DNA of 64,000 bases from Oasisia sp. SBJ-2009 (Eukaryota > Annelida > Polychaeta > Sabellida > Siboglinidae). This document shows positions 13,203-25,190 of the stretch, piece by piece (position 1 is the first letter of the stretch; each line of letters starts with the position of its first letter). The notes beneath the pieces were generated by a model. It searched no databases. It worked only from the letters and a program-made list of their open reading frames with translations, and was not told the DNA's origin. The stretch covers positions 43,896,719 through 43,960,718 of the forward strand of contig OZ024862.1 in NCBI GenBank assembly GCA_964017155.1, written 5' to 3'. Both the position numbers and the translations under genes were made by a program.

Positions 13203-13793
13203 TCCAAGATATATGATGTTACACTGTATGCAAATATAAATAGTTCATAAATTGATGTCAAGAAATATGGTTTTGTGAAGGCTGTAATAATTTGTTATTA
13301 TTAAAAAAAACATACTTTCATTGAAACCCACATCAGTATGGTTGGTTGATTTAATAAATTTGACAGGCAAAATATTAAATAAATAAAACGTTATCAGCAT
13401 AAGCTTGAAACAGAATTCTGTCAGTTTTAAAATTCACTGAAAAAATAATATAACATTTTATATTAGATGTCAGACATGACGCGTCAGATATGACATGGCG
13501 TGTCAGACGTCACGCGTCAGACATCCCATGTTGCCATCGACTTGTACGAACTGGTGGTTGGTTGTTGGGTCTGAGGTGTTCTGTGTCAGTCGGCCAGGAC
13601 CTAATTGACCTGCGTTGGTGGTCCGTGTTTTTGCCAACACGCGTTCTTCTAGTGTTCCTCTTGCAGTGGGGGGGGGGGGGGGGGTACTTGGACAGGGTGT
13701 ACTGGGGTGGGGGTGGGGGGTATGGCGGGGGTGGGCAGGCAACTCGGCGAGCTTGGTGGTTGTGGTGATGAGCACTGATTCGGGGAGCAGGGA
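13203..13793. other. non-coding, with a G-rich stretch at 13666-13735
   Basis: A run of about 17 G (from 13668) is followed by GGGGTGGGGGTGGGG-type sequence, with several G tracts close enough to form a quadruplex on the + strand. Poly-Gly and poly-Pro frames over it are products of composition. The sequence TGACGCGTCAGA / CACGCGTCAGAC repeats nearby at about 13465-13520. Confidence 0.6.
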
Positions 13794-14130
13794 GTGACGT
13801 AGGCTGGAGGAGGGAGAGGGGAACATCAAGGGAGTCTTCCCCTCCTTCTGCCTCTTGTAGGGAGGAGTGACGTAGGCTGGAGGAGGGAGAGGGGAACATC
13901 AAGGGAGTCTTCCCCTCCTTCTGCCTCTTGTAGGGAGGAGTGACGTAGGCTGGAGGAGGGAGAGGGGAACATCAAGGGAGTCTTCCCCTCCTTCTGCCTC
14001 TTGTAGGGAGTGACGTAGGCTGGAGGAGGGAGAGGGGAACATCAAGGGAGTCTTCCCCTCCTTCTGCCTCTTGTAGGGAGTCACGTAGGCTGGAGGAGGG
14101 AGAGGGGAACATCAAGGGAGTCTTCCCCTT
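13794..14130. repeat. 73/70-bp tandem repeat, five units
   Basis: Units begin at 13794, 13867, 13940, 14010 and 14080 with GTGACGTAGGCTGGAGGAGG. The first two spacings are 73 bp and the last two 70 bp, the difference being loss of one AGG. The last unit has GTCACGT and decays after TCTTCCCC. Each unit carries a CRE-like TGACGT. The minus-strand frames across it (SPSSSLRHSL type) are repeat translations. Confidence 0.93.
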
Positions 14131-15760
<1,630 letters not shown>

Positions 15761-15898
15761 AGCCAGGTCCAGCCAGGTCCAGCCAGGTCCAGCCAGGTCC
15801 AGCCAGGTCCAGCCAGGTCCAGCCAGGTCCAGCCAGGTCCAGCCAGGTCCAGCCAGGTCCAGCCAGGTCCAGCAAGGTCCAGCAAGGTCCAGCCAGGC
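15761..15898. repeat. 10-bp minisatellite (AGCCAGGTCC), about 14 units
   Basis: Near-perfect head-to-tail copies; two units near the right end read AGCAAGGTCC. The low divergence implies recent expansion. GPxWTWLDLA-type frames on the minus strand come from the repeat. Confidence 0.96.
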
Positions 15899-17016
15899 CA
15901 CACATTGAGTACTTGTGATGTAAATAAGTATTTAAATTTATGGAATCGGTGTTGCCATCTGACAACTGTTGAACACATTATATTTTAAGCAGCCTCTTAT
16001 TTATTTCAGTTAAATCTAACCTTTATGGTTATTGTGTATTAAATTTGTTTGGATATATGTGCAATTGTAGCAAAATGATTATATTCATATTATTAGACTA
16101 GTCTATATCTGCTAAATGTTATACAAATGACTTACAGCTACATCCGTTCCTGGTTCTTCTGACAATGATGTATTATGTGATCAAATCAGAAGATATCTCA
16201 TTGATATCGTATTGATATCGCACTTCCAGCCACGCTATTAGACACATAAGTCATTTGTTACTTCCCGTTTATCTCCTGTCAACATCATTTTATGTCCTCT
16301 TCCGGCCAAGCTGATAAACTGATCACAATTAGTTCCTGTGACACTGGGGTCATAACTAGAGGTCACGGGTCATTGCTCGGGATCTTGGTGGAGGTCATCA
16401 GATGGCACGACTAAACAGATGGAGTGGACAATGACCATATCAGATCGAGAGCCTGTGTGGTCTTCCTTGTTAGAGTCCGTCAGTTTTCAATTTGTGACGT
16501 TTATTCATGGTTTTTTCACAGTGCTTAGATTGAGAGATAGGTCTATCTTGATGATGTTGACAGTGAATATTGTCATTGTTATTCATGTCGTGACATCGTC
16601 CGATGCACGGGAAGTACGGGTCGCTATCATGATCACCTTCTTTTCATAAGAAATTAGGAATATGACACGTTTTGTAAGGGTAGGTAAGATAAAACACCGT
16701 ATGTAGTCTGTGGTGCAATGGTGGTGTGTGTAGTTATTTAGGTGAAGCACCTTTGTCCCAGTGCAGTAGTTGGCTGTTATCTGATGCCTCGGCCATTGTT
16801 AAGTCAGAACTAGTGTCTTTCATGTCCAGTCTCATATGATCCTAATGTGTCCAGATTTTCATCTTGATGTGGTCATTTTCATCACCAAGCGGTCAAGAGT
16901 AGGGTGTACTTTGAAGGCCAGTCAACATGTCAGTCATAATTGTTCTGATACTGACCGGTGCTTTTGAAGCATTTTGATGAAGTAAATGCGACATTCCTTG
17001 ACATTACAGTTGAATG
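15899..17016. other. no gene recognised
   Basis: AT-rich non-coding DNA up to about 16140, then more balanced sequence with many short TCA/TGA motifs. No splice-supported frame was found. Confidence 0.4.
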
Positions 17017-17210
17017 ATTGGTTGGTTGGTTGATTGGTTGGTTGGTTGGGTGGGTGGGTGGGTGGGTGGTTGGTTGGTTGGTTGGTTGGTTGGTTGGTTG
17101 GTTGGGTGGGTGGGTGGTTGATTGGTTGGTTGGTTGGGTGGGTGGGTGGGTGGGTGGGTGGGTGGGTGGGTGGTTGGTTGGTTGGTTGGTTGGTTGGTTG
17201 GTTGGTTGGG
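17017..17210. repeat. tetranucleotide array (GGTT)n/(GGGT)n
   Basis: Alternating blocks of GGTT and GGGT repeats, with a few GATT interruptions. The G-rich + strand has quadruplex potential. It ends about 360 bp upstream of the first SOWAH exon seen. Trp-Leu-Val-Gly frames are artefacts. Confidence 0.95.
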
Positions 17211-17573
17211 TTAGCAAACAAGCAAGGAGTGAGTGTATATCTTTAAAACCATATAAATACTTCCATCATATAACATATATTAACAACTGTAGTCAGTGTA
17301 ATGTTCTGCAATACTGTGGATGTTTAAATTGTTCAATAATGAACCACAACCTGTACACACAGTACTGACACACAGAGCGTGAATCTAAATAGATCACTGC
17401 ATCAGAAAGGTGGGAAAAGGGAAGTAGGAAGAACAACACAGAGGGTTAGGGTGATCCCTGAATGTCATCCTTCTGAGAGGCCATGACAGATCAAGAACAT
17501 GTGTCTGTATTTATTAATTTCTATATAAATAGTAATATCAGTATTTTATATTGGTTTCTTGTTTCCGTTACAG
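17211..17573. other. presumed intron leading to the ankyrin exon
   Basis: AT-rich intron-like sequence. The last 60 bp are T-rich and end with TTCTTGTTTCCGTTACAG, a good polypyrimidine tract and acceptor for the exon at 17574. Confidence 0.5.
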
Positions 17574-17663
17574 ACGGCACTACACTGGGCAGCGAAACAC
17601 GGCAAGCCAGAAGTGGTGAAACTCTTGTGTGGGACGCCGGGCAGCAACGTCAATGCCAGATCC
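17574..17663 (+). CDS. sowah: SOWAH-family ankyrin-repeat protein, internal exon 1 of those seen
   Basis: This 90-bp exon encodes 30 residues beginning TALHWAAKHGKPEVVKLL, a clear ankyrin repeat (TALHWAAKHG turn plus first helix, then the VVKLL second helix), and ends SNVNARS. It is bounded by a pyrimidine-rich acceptor ending in TTACAG and by the donor TCC|GTGAGT. Both boundaries are phase 0, and it joins in frame to the exon at 42688, which opens with GYTPLHLA. TALHWAAKHG followed by GYTPLHLA and DYSGKKAKQYL is the arrangement known for sosondowah (SOWAHA-D) proteins, whose molecular role is poorly defined. The exon coding the preceding part of the protein was not found upstream in this window. 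The family call is from recognition of motifs, not a search; paralogue identity is not determined. Confidence 0.87.
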
Positions 17664-17699
17664 GTGAGTACTCGTGGGAATAAACACCCAGACATTTCA

Positions 17700-18060
17700 C
17701 ATCAAGTCAAAGTAAAGGCAAGTTCTTATATAGCGCAGTATCCAGTCCTCAGGACTGTTCAAAGCGCTTTACACTTTACTTCCCTGACAGACCTGTTCAC
17801 TCAGACACCATCTCGGCTTCTCTGGGAAGCATCCAGCCATATGCTACAATTAATGCGCGAAGGCTGCTCGTATACATATCCACCACTGTCTATACCCAGG
17901 TACTCATTTATACTACCGAGTGAACTGGAGCAATGTAGAGTGAAAAAACTTGCCCAAGGTTTTAACACCGCAGCACAGGATTCGAACCTGGGTTCTCGTA
18001 GTCGACAGTCCGAAACTCTACCCCTGAGCCATTGCACTCTACAGCGACTAAAGAGTATCT
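17700..18060 (-). mobile_element. tRNA-headed SINE, minus orientation
   Basis: Read on the minus strand, the element starts with a tRNA-like head. TGGCTCAGGGGTAGAG (18016-18031) resembles an A box, and GGTTCGAATCC (17978-17988) is a standard B box for RNA polymerase III. The body contains CTTGGGCAAG-type sequence and ends with TGTAAAGCGCTTTGAACAG and TGCGCTATATAAGAA-type motifs, the last near 17725-17740. This layout is familiar from widespread marine-animal SINEs. The head does not form a tRNA acceptor stem, so it is not a tRNA gene. It lies only about 36 bp after a SOWAH donor site. Confidence 0.8.
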
Positions 18061-20762
18061 ATGTTTGAACAATGAAGGTTGCCTGCAGTAACCAAGGCGT
18101 AGCCACTTCCAAATGTTCATAATCACAGCCATTCACAGGGAGAAATGCTACACCGCGAAACTTTGTTCTTTCAAGCAGCTTTGTTTTCTTTTCTTGAAAA
18201 GTACCACTTCAGAATGTTATCGTATTCTAGTGTGGGCATGATAAATTGCTATTTAGAGTTGTCGTTCTCCTATTTTTAGGACAACATTTGTAATCATGTT
18301 AAGGGGGCATTGCATGTTTATTCTTTTCCAAGATAGTTCTCCGGTATTTGTCACACTTTCCAACAAAATAGTTCTTAGATCTACATTTTATATTTCCATC
18401 CAGGATGTAGAAACTGTATTATAAATGTAAGACAAAACAAATTTTGATAAAGAATCTATTCGTTATTTTCTGTTTCACCAAATGTGTAATAATTGTCAAC
18501 CTTCACTGTCTGAGGTATTTCTTGCAATTTGAAGTGTGAAACTAAAAAACTTGTTAAAAAAAATACACTGAAGAATATCCAAAATAGTAATAATATTAGT
18601 ATAATAAATGGGGGGATGGATAAAGTGTTTGGGATCTAACCTGTGAAAAAATGACATTCCTAGCTACAGAGTACAGTTAGATTTAGTTTTCATGAGAAAT
18701 GAATTGATGGTGTTCTCTGCACTCAAACTGTGTCAGTGCGGGGGGGGGGGGGGAGGGTTTTTGACATCTCTAGCTTTGCGCAGTTTGTCATCAATGTTTA
18801 GTTTCTGTCCAGTCTGTCCACTTGAGTGGTCAACAGACCGGTCAGACTGAAGTGTTGGACAAAGGTACACCATCGCTTAGCCTTTCCTTAAACATCCTTT
18901 TCAAGGTTTTAGGCAAATTCTTCTGTGGACTTAGGCTCTCTATTTGCGAAGCACTAGTTTACCCTTGAGGTTATGGAGTGCAACACCTTGATGAAGCCTG
19001 AAGGTCACCTTTATTTTCATTGTGAAATTAATATAAAATACATTATAAAATTAAACAAACGATACTAGTATAAATTATATCACCTAGAAGGTTGCTGGGA
19101 TAATTTAACATAAGTTATCAAAAATTATTGAAAATTCAAAATCAAGAATTTCACCCTTTCTTCATTTTATAATACAAAAGTATTGCAGTATTACATATTT
19201 TAGATAGCATTTTGAGTTTAATAAAACATTGGTTGACATGTAATTGAACATCTTGTGTCCATATATCAACACAGGCTCATTGCTTTTTTTAAATCAACTT
19301 TATCAAACTGTTTGAAAAAAATTGGTTGTTCCTCGGCATTTAGTGAGTGTCCAGTTTATCACTGCTGAGCATTCAATGCCGTTGGCCTCACATTGAGTTC
19401 AGCCTGTAATGTGTCATCAATTGGAGGGGATTAACTCTCACTCCAAGCAGCTTACTGGTGATTTGACTACGGATTAGTGGCTGACTAGCTGTGCTGTCAG
19501 TGCTTGTTATAACAACATTGCAGATTACTGCGTTGTGTATTGTTAGTTCTTGGAGACACGGTCCTATGTGTTTAAGGGTCACCATATGTGTGGTTTCACT
19601 CTCTTGGGCGTCTAATCTGGTGCTTTGTGTGGATATGTCTGACACAACTTAACTGAGGAGACCATGGCCAGTGGACAAATCTGAGAGTACGTCTGTTTAT
19701 GTTTAGAAATAGTATCGACATACACCTCAGAAGGGTGGCATACACATAGATAGATAGGTTGGACTCTCGATAGGCCAAAGGGCTTCCTTGTCCACCACCG
19801 TCTAGAATTAATTTTCTAGGTAGCAGTCTTGTTAAACATCCATCAAGTTCTGATCTTATTTCACCATTATCAATCCTTTCCTCATTCTTACTCCTCTGTA
19901 TGCTTTTCTCCCATCTCGCTGCACCTACGTCATCCGAAAAATTAAACTATTGAATGTTGCAGCTTCTCAATGTCCAGACCCATGATGTCACACTCTGCAC
20001 CTCTTCATGTCATTCACACAAGTCTTGTGAAAGTAGTCCTGGCTCCCTTGTCTTCACTACCCACTACACTCATTGACGACCACATTTATAGTCTCCCCTT
20101 ACCGCTCCTGCAAATTGGCCATCGTCATCGTAGACCGACCACGATTATGTTTTTGCATGTGCTTTGTCTGCTCGAAAATGGCCGGGTTGAATCAATCTCG
20201 ATTAAGCACCGTCGAGCCATTAGACACTTTGCACGCCACGTCGTTTCCTGCGTGGCCACTCGGGGCGAAAAGCGTGCAATTTACGGCCAGCTAATTCACA
20301 CGCGGCTTTTAAGGCATGAGCGCTTTCGTCGACTCTCCTTCGGTGATCACGGTGCTACATGCATGCTTGTAGCGGTCGGTGCAACAGCTATTAAATGTCA
20401 AGAAGCACAGTGTCGGACAGCATATTTACAGCTGTAGTTGGTGTGTTGATTGCCAGGGTGCGCCGCGCGGCTCGTATTGCGCTTCTTTCCACGTACGTCG
20501 TCAACGAATCGCTGCCTGTACTCACTAGGGGGCGTCGGTTCGACAACAATTCTTCATCGTCGCTGCGGAGCAATTCCACAAACATTCCCGTGGTCGATAT
20601 GTTATGACAGGCGTGTGTGTTTACCGGTGGCTGTTTGTCTTGTTTATAAATGTCCCCTGTTGTCTGTGACAGCGAACACAAATGCAACGGCTATGAGTCG
20701 GAAAATGCATCAATAACAAGACACGATTAGGACAACTTTACAGCATTTTTTCTGTACTAGTA
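18061..20762. other. intronic DNA, with a CpG-rich block at about 19980-20620
   Basis: 18061-19700 is AT-rich with a run of about 14 G near 18740, and shows no coding signal. About 19980-20620 is notably rich in CpG compared with the rest of the intron and has open frames on both strands (19970-20437, 20391-20687, 20450-20716). None of these has a recognised domain, which fits a conserved regulatory element or unmethylated island better than an exon. Confidence 0.4.
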
Positions 20763-21165
20763 GAGGGGGTCTCGGAGTGACGTGTCAGCCATAGAAGGGG
20801 TCTGGGAGTGACGTGTCAGCCATAGAAGGGGTCTGGGAGTGACGTGTCAGTCATAGAAGGGGTCTGGGAGTGACGTGTCAGCCATAGAAGGGGTCTGGGA
20901 GTGACGTGTCAGCCATAGAGGGGGTCTGGGAGTGACGTGTCAGCCATAGAAGGGGTCTAGGAGTGACGTGTCAGCCATAGAAGGGGTCTGGGAGTGACGT
21001 GTCAGTCATAGAACGGGTCTGGGAGTGACGTGTCAGCCATAGAAGGGGTCTGGGAGTGACGTGTCAGCCATAGAGGGGGTCTGGGAGTGACGTGTCAGCC
21101 ATAGAAGGGGTCTGGGAGTGACGTGTCAGCCATAGAGGGGGTCTGGGAGTGACGTATCAACCTTA
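20763..21165. repeat. 31-bp minisatellite with TGACGTGTCA, 13 units
   Basis: Thirteen units with exact 31-bp spacing of GTGACGT from 20777 to 21149. Each reads about AGAAGGGGTCTGGGAGTGAC then GTGTCAGCCAT. Variation is limited to GAAGG/GAGGG, one CTCGG, one CTAGG, one GAACGG, two GTCAGTC and a decayed last unit. Every unit holds a bZIP-like TGACGT core. Confidence 0.96.
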
Positions 21166-22089
21166 ATGCCAAGCTACAGTGTATATTTTCAGACTCGTAG
21201 ACATGATGGCATGAAAGCACTGGTCCCAGTAACGATTCATCAGTCGGTTTCAATTGACACTACACTGACATGTCAGTATAGCGTCATTGACAATGTCCAA
21301 GCCGAGGTCAAGGATAACAGATGGACCTTTTGCTAGAGAGACAGTTTGGAGGAACAAAACATAAGTTTCACTGATTAGCTTAATTTCAATGTTTGCTTAT
21401 GACAGTAATATTTTATTTTAATTTATTTATTCATCTAAATAAGTTACCCTACCCATGTAGTTTAACTCAACCTGCCAAATGTAATAAGCCTTAATTCTAA
21501 TTGGAGCATACATAAGATGATAGTGCAAAAACAATATTCGACAACAAAATGCATAAAATTTAAATATAGATTGCAGTTATGTGAGTATAAACCAAAATCA
21601 ACCTTTATAATAATTTGAAAAACGGCACAACTGATCTTGTTGATATGCAAGTTAATCTGTAAACTAAATGAAAACATTCCTAAAACAGGAAATAAAACAG
21701 GTGAGCATTTAGACTTCTTGAAACTTGAAAGTGTTCTTGAGGCAACGCTGTCTGCCGGAAACACATTCCAAAGTTGCAGCGCCAAACGCGCAGTTTCCAG
21801 TGCACCCTGTGGTTTTAGGTTTAACTTTGTGAAGTCTGTTTTTTTTAACTTAACACTGATTTAGTTTCATCTGTTTAACTGGCTATTCCCTGTCCATGGC
21901 AAGATGACGTGTTGACTGGTTACATGACCATCAGATCACTTCCATTGTATATTGGTACATCAGTTTCCTTGAGAATATGTTCAGCCACATGCAGCGTCTC
22001 TTCTAGATTCTCCTCAAGATGTGAGAGCGTACGCGTTGTCAGAAGGCATAGTTTTCTGGAGCATTCTTCTGTGTAGTGCTTATAGACGT
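21166..22089. other. intronic DNA, no gene recognised
   Basis: AT-rich, with unrecognised frames on both strands at 21462-21864. No splice pair or domain was seen. Confidence 0.4.
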
Positions 22090-22462
22090 CCCCCCTCTGT
22101 CTCTCCCTCCCTCTCTCCCTCTCTCCCTCTGTCCCTCTCTCCCTCTGTCCCTCTGTCCCTCTCTCCCTCTGTCCCTCTCTCCCTCTCTCCCTCTGTCCCT
22201 CTCTCCCTCTCTCTCACTCTCCTCTCTCTTCTATCTCCTCTCTTTCCTCTCTACCCTCTCTATCCTCTCTATCCTCTCCTCTCTCCTTTCTCTCCTCTCT
22301 CTCTTCTCTCTCCTCTCTCTCTCCTCTCTCTCCTCTCTCCTCTCTCTCCTCTCTCCTCTCTCTCCTCTTTTTCCTCTCTCTCCTCTCGCCCCTCTCACTC
22401 CTCTCTCCACTCTCTCTCTCTTCTCACTCATCTCCCTCCTCTCCCCAGCTCTCTCCCTCTCT
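22090..22462. repeat. polypyrimidine tract, (CCCTCT)n grading to (CCTCTCT)n
   Basis: About 370 bp of almost pure C/T on the + strand, in two compositional halves: CCCTCTGT-type units to about 22200, then CTCTCCTCT-type. It has strong H-DNA (triplex) potential. Ser/Pro/Leu and Arg/Glu frames over it are artefacts. Confidence 0.95.
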
Positions 22463-24608
22463 CAGTCGCTGTCAGACTGAGGTTTTGGTAGTTACAGCCG
22501 CAAAGTAGCAGACTAACGTTTTGTGACATGTAGAGGCTGGTGTACTCCTACACTCGGCTGTGTGTCCTCACATGTATTAGACAGGCCATTGGGGCAGTTC
22601 AACCAGGCACATTGGGTCAGCACGGTGCACTACGGACATTCACAGACTGAAGCGTTGGTCAAACAGCTCTGTCATTGCACATGGTTGTCAGCCAGAGTGA
22701 CATTGTTGTCAAATTGAAGTTATTGCCAGTCAAATAATGTCTTGCAGTAGAGAATGTCTTGTATATGGAAGAGAAGGTTATCCTTATAGAAAAGGGAAGG
22801 GTGTCTTATGGAGAAGAATGTCCTGCTTGTGGAAATAACTGTCCTCCTTGTGGAGAAGAATGCCCTTGCGGAAAAGAATGTTCTCCTTGTGGAAATTAAT
22901 GTCTTCCTCGTGGACAAGGATATCCACAGGGAAACATTGAGTTCTTTCTGGGAAAGAATGCCCTGTTTGTGGGAAAGGCTGACCTCATTTGTGAATCAGA
23001 TGTCCACAAGGGACAGAAGGTCTTCTAGGGGGACAGCTTATTGTCATCAGTGTCATATTCGAGACTGGCCAGTGACAGGTGTCTTCCCAGAAACACCAAA
23101 TTGGTGCCTGAATGAAGATGTCTGCCGGAGGGTGGGGGATAATGCACCGACCAACTGGATATGACGCTATATACGGACACCCGCTCCACCTTTTACCTTT
23201 ATTTGACGCCAGTGCAAAACTGCCGTTAATTTGTCATCATCCTGTTGAGGACAAGAGTAGTAGGCAGAGTGTCATCTGCTGTGGCGATAATCACATCTTC
23301 AGCCTGCCTCCGGACCATTGTCATTTATCACCCGTCTCTGTAGTCGGTGTTCTGATGTCACCATGTAGAACTCTGTGCTGTAGTGTTGTTGATCCTGCAC
23401 TGGATGAAATGCCAACAGACAGGTTGGTTGGGGAGGTGTGGTAGCTGCTGGACATGCTGTGTGGAGCTGTGTCCACTGGGAGATGATCCTCTTGTTGTGT
23501 CCTGCCTGTCACACACTGGTGCTCCGAACATAAATCTCATCCTTGCAGGCCGAGGGGCCCACAGAGGCTGTTCCACCAACCAGGCCATGGACACCTCGGC
23601 TGTGTCTGTCTTGCAGCACAGGAACACAAGTACTCGCTCATTTGTAGCAGGTTTAGGCACCGGGAATGCTGAAGACATCACTACTCATGGTGTATTATCC
23701 TGTTGAAATAGGAATTGATGCCTGGCACCTTGTCTCATTCAGAGAGCAAATGACACAATTTGTTATTGATAAATAAAGTAAATGTGGTAGGTTGGATGGG
23801 TCATTTTGTTTTTTGGGGGAATCATTATTTGATCTTGGGACCACTGAATATGATGTACTGTTTTAATTTATGGTTGTCGTCAGAGTGAAGTTGTCATCAG
23901 TCAGAATGAATTGTCAGTCAGAGAGAAACTGTTATTGGTCATAGTAAAAAATGGATGTTCTCTTTGTGGAAAAGAATGTCATCCTTATGGAAATGAGGAT
24001 AAACCATTTGTCCATGCAACCGTTGACATGTTCATCATTTGTCCATTATGAATTTAATCCAATGTACCACCTCCCCCCAGGTGGTACTCTCGTTCTGATT
24101 GAGATGATTTGGGTGTCTAGTGTGAATCCATGTGTTGACAGGTTAATGCTAGGTAAGCCAGGGGTATCAGTGTATTTAGCGACACCAAAGTTGATTGATG
24201 TTGTTATACAGAGGGCCATGGCAGAGTTAAATAACTGCCAGTATGGTTTGAGCAGTATTGTGGAATGAACTCCTGATACAGATTGATGGATTAAATATAA
24301 TCCTTGTATTATATTTAAGATTGGCAAACACATGTCATTGCCTTCTGAGGAAGTAATGACATGACAGTGTCCAGAAATGGGACCACATAGTTTGGTTCTG
24401 AGCACTACAGTTACCCTGTTCACAATCTCAGCTGTATTTTTCTCTAAGTTGTCCCTAACAATGCCACCATTGTGTTGGATGTTTAACATTTTGCAATCTG
24501 GTACTTTTAGCCGCTGCTCTTTTCCCTCTTGTGGTATTTTCTCCTGGATTCCAAGACTGGTTCACTGCTTCAGGGTTTTTTAATGGAAGGTTTCTTTATT
24601 GTGAATGC
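22463..24608. other. intronic DNA with degenerate 20-22 bp GTGGAGAAGAATGTCC units
   Basis: At 22740-22930 loosely repeated units such as GAGAAGAATGTCCT.CTTGTGG recur about eight times, translating to a VEKNVLL-like pattern on the + strand. A related short segment lies at 23950-24000. The longest non-repeat minus frame of the window (24046-24489, 147 aa) is here, but it has no domain I recognise. Confidence 0.45.
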
Positions 24609-24990
24609 TACAGGCTGTTTCTTACCTGTGTGGTACAGTTTACCTGTTTCTTACCTGTGTGGTACAGTTTACCTGTTTCTTACCTGTGTGATACAGTTTT
24701 CCTGTTTCTTACCTGTGTGGTACAGTTTACCTGTTTCTTACCTGTTTCTTACCTGTTTGGTACAGTTTTCCTGTTTCTTACCTGTGTGGTACAGTTTACC
24801 TGTTTCTTACCTGTGTGGTACAGTTTACCTGTTTCTTACCTGTGTGATACAGTTTTCCTGTTTCTTACCTGTGTGGTACAGTTTACCTGTTTCTTACCTG
24901 TTTCTTACCTGTTTGGTACAGTTTTCCTGTTTCTTACCTGTGTGGTACAGTTTACCTGTTTCTTACCTGTGTGGTACAGTTTACCTGTTC
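24609..24990. repeat. 29-bp tandem repeat with a 156-bp higher-order unit
   Basis: The base unit is GTGTGGTACAGTTTACCTG plus TTTCTTACCT (29 bp), with GATACAG/TTTTCC variants and an inserted 11-bp GTTTCTTACCT. The order of variants recurs as a block of 156 bp (five 29-bp units plus one 11-bp unit), so the array grew by copying a multi-unit block. 156 is a multiple of 3, which explains the long open frames. Confidence 0.93.
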
Positions 24991-25130
24991 TTTGTGTGAT
25001 TTATTTCATGCAGCCTCCGACTCCCCTGTTATCCACACACAATATCTAGGAACACTTTGCAACAGAAAACAATTTAAAAGTCCTTATATCCTTTGTCTGA
25101 ACAGGGGATAATAATAATAAGATAAAGAAG

Positions 25131-25190
25131 AAAACTTATATAGTGCCGTTAATCTAGGTAAAATCCATTCAGAGCCGCTGGAATCAAATA
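25131..25190 (+). mobile_element. short SINE fragment, related in part to 17700-18060
   Basis: AACTTATATAGTGCCGTTAA followed by CATTCAGAGCCGCTGG resembles the TTATATAGCGC ... AAAGCGCT end of the SINE at 17700-18060. Only about 60 bp remain and the tRNA head is absent, so the call rests on this one end. Confidence 0.45.

Noticed and set aside
13490..13902. Gly-rich and Pro-rich proteins
   Set aside because: They are translations of a G-rich tract and the 73/70-bp repeat.
17970..18043. tRNA gene on the minus strand
   Set aside because: A and B boxes are present but the ends cannot form an acceptor stem, and the sequence continues into a SINE body.
22021..22491. Ser/Pro/Leu-rich protein of 156 aa
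   Set aside because: Composition artefact of a polypyrimidine tract, open in more than one frame.
24046..24489. 147-codon minus-strand frame as a gene
   Set aside because: No domain, low-complexity neighbours, no splice or start support; a chance ORF is more likely.
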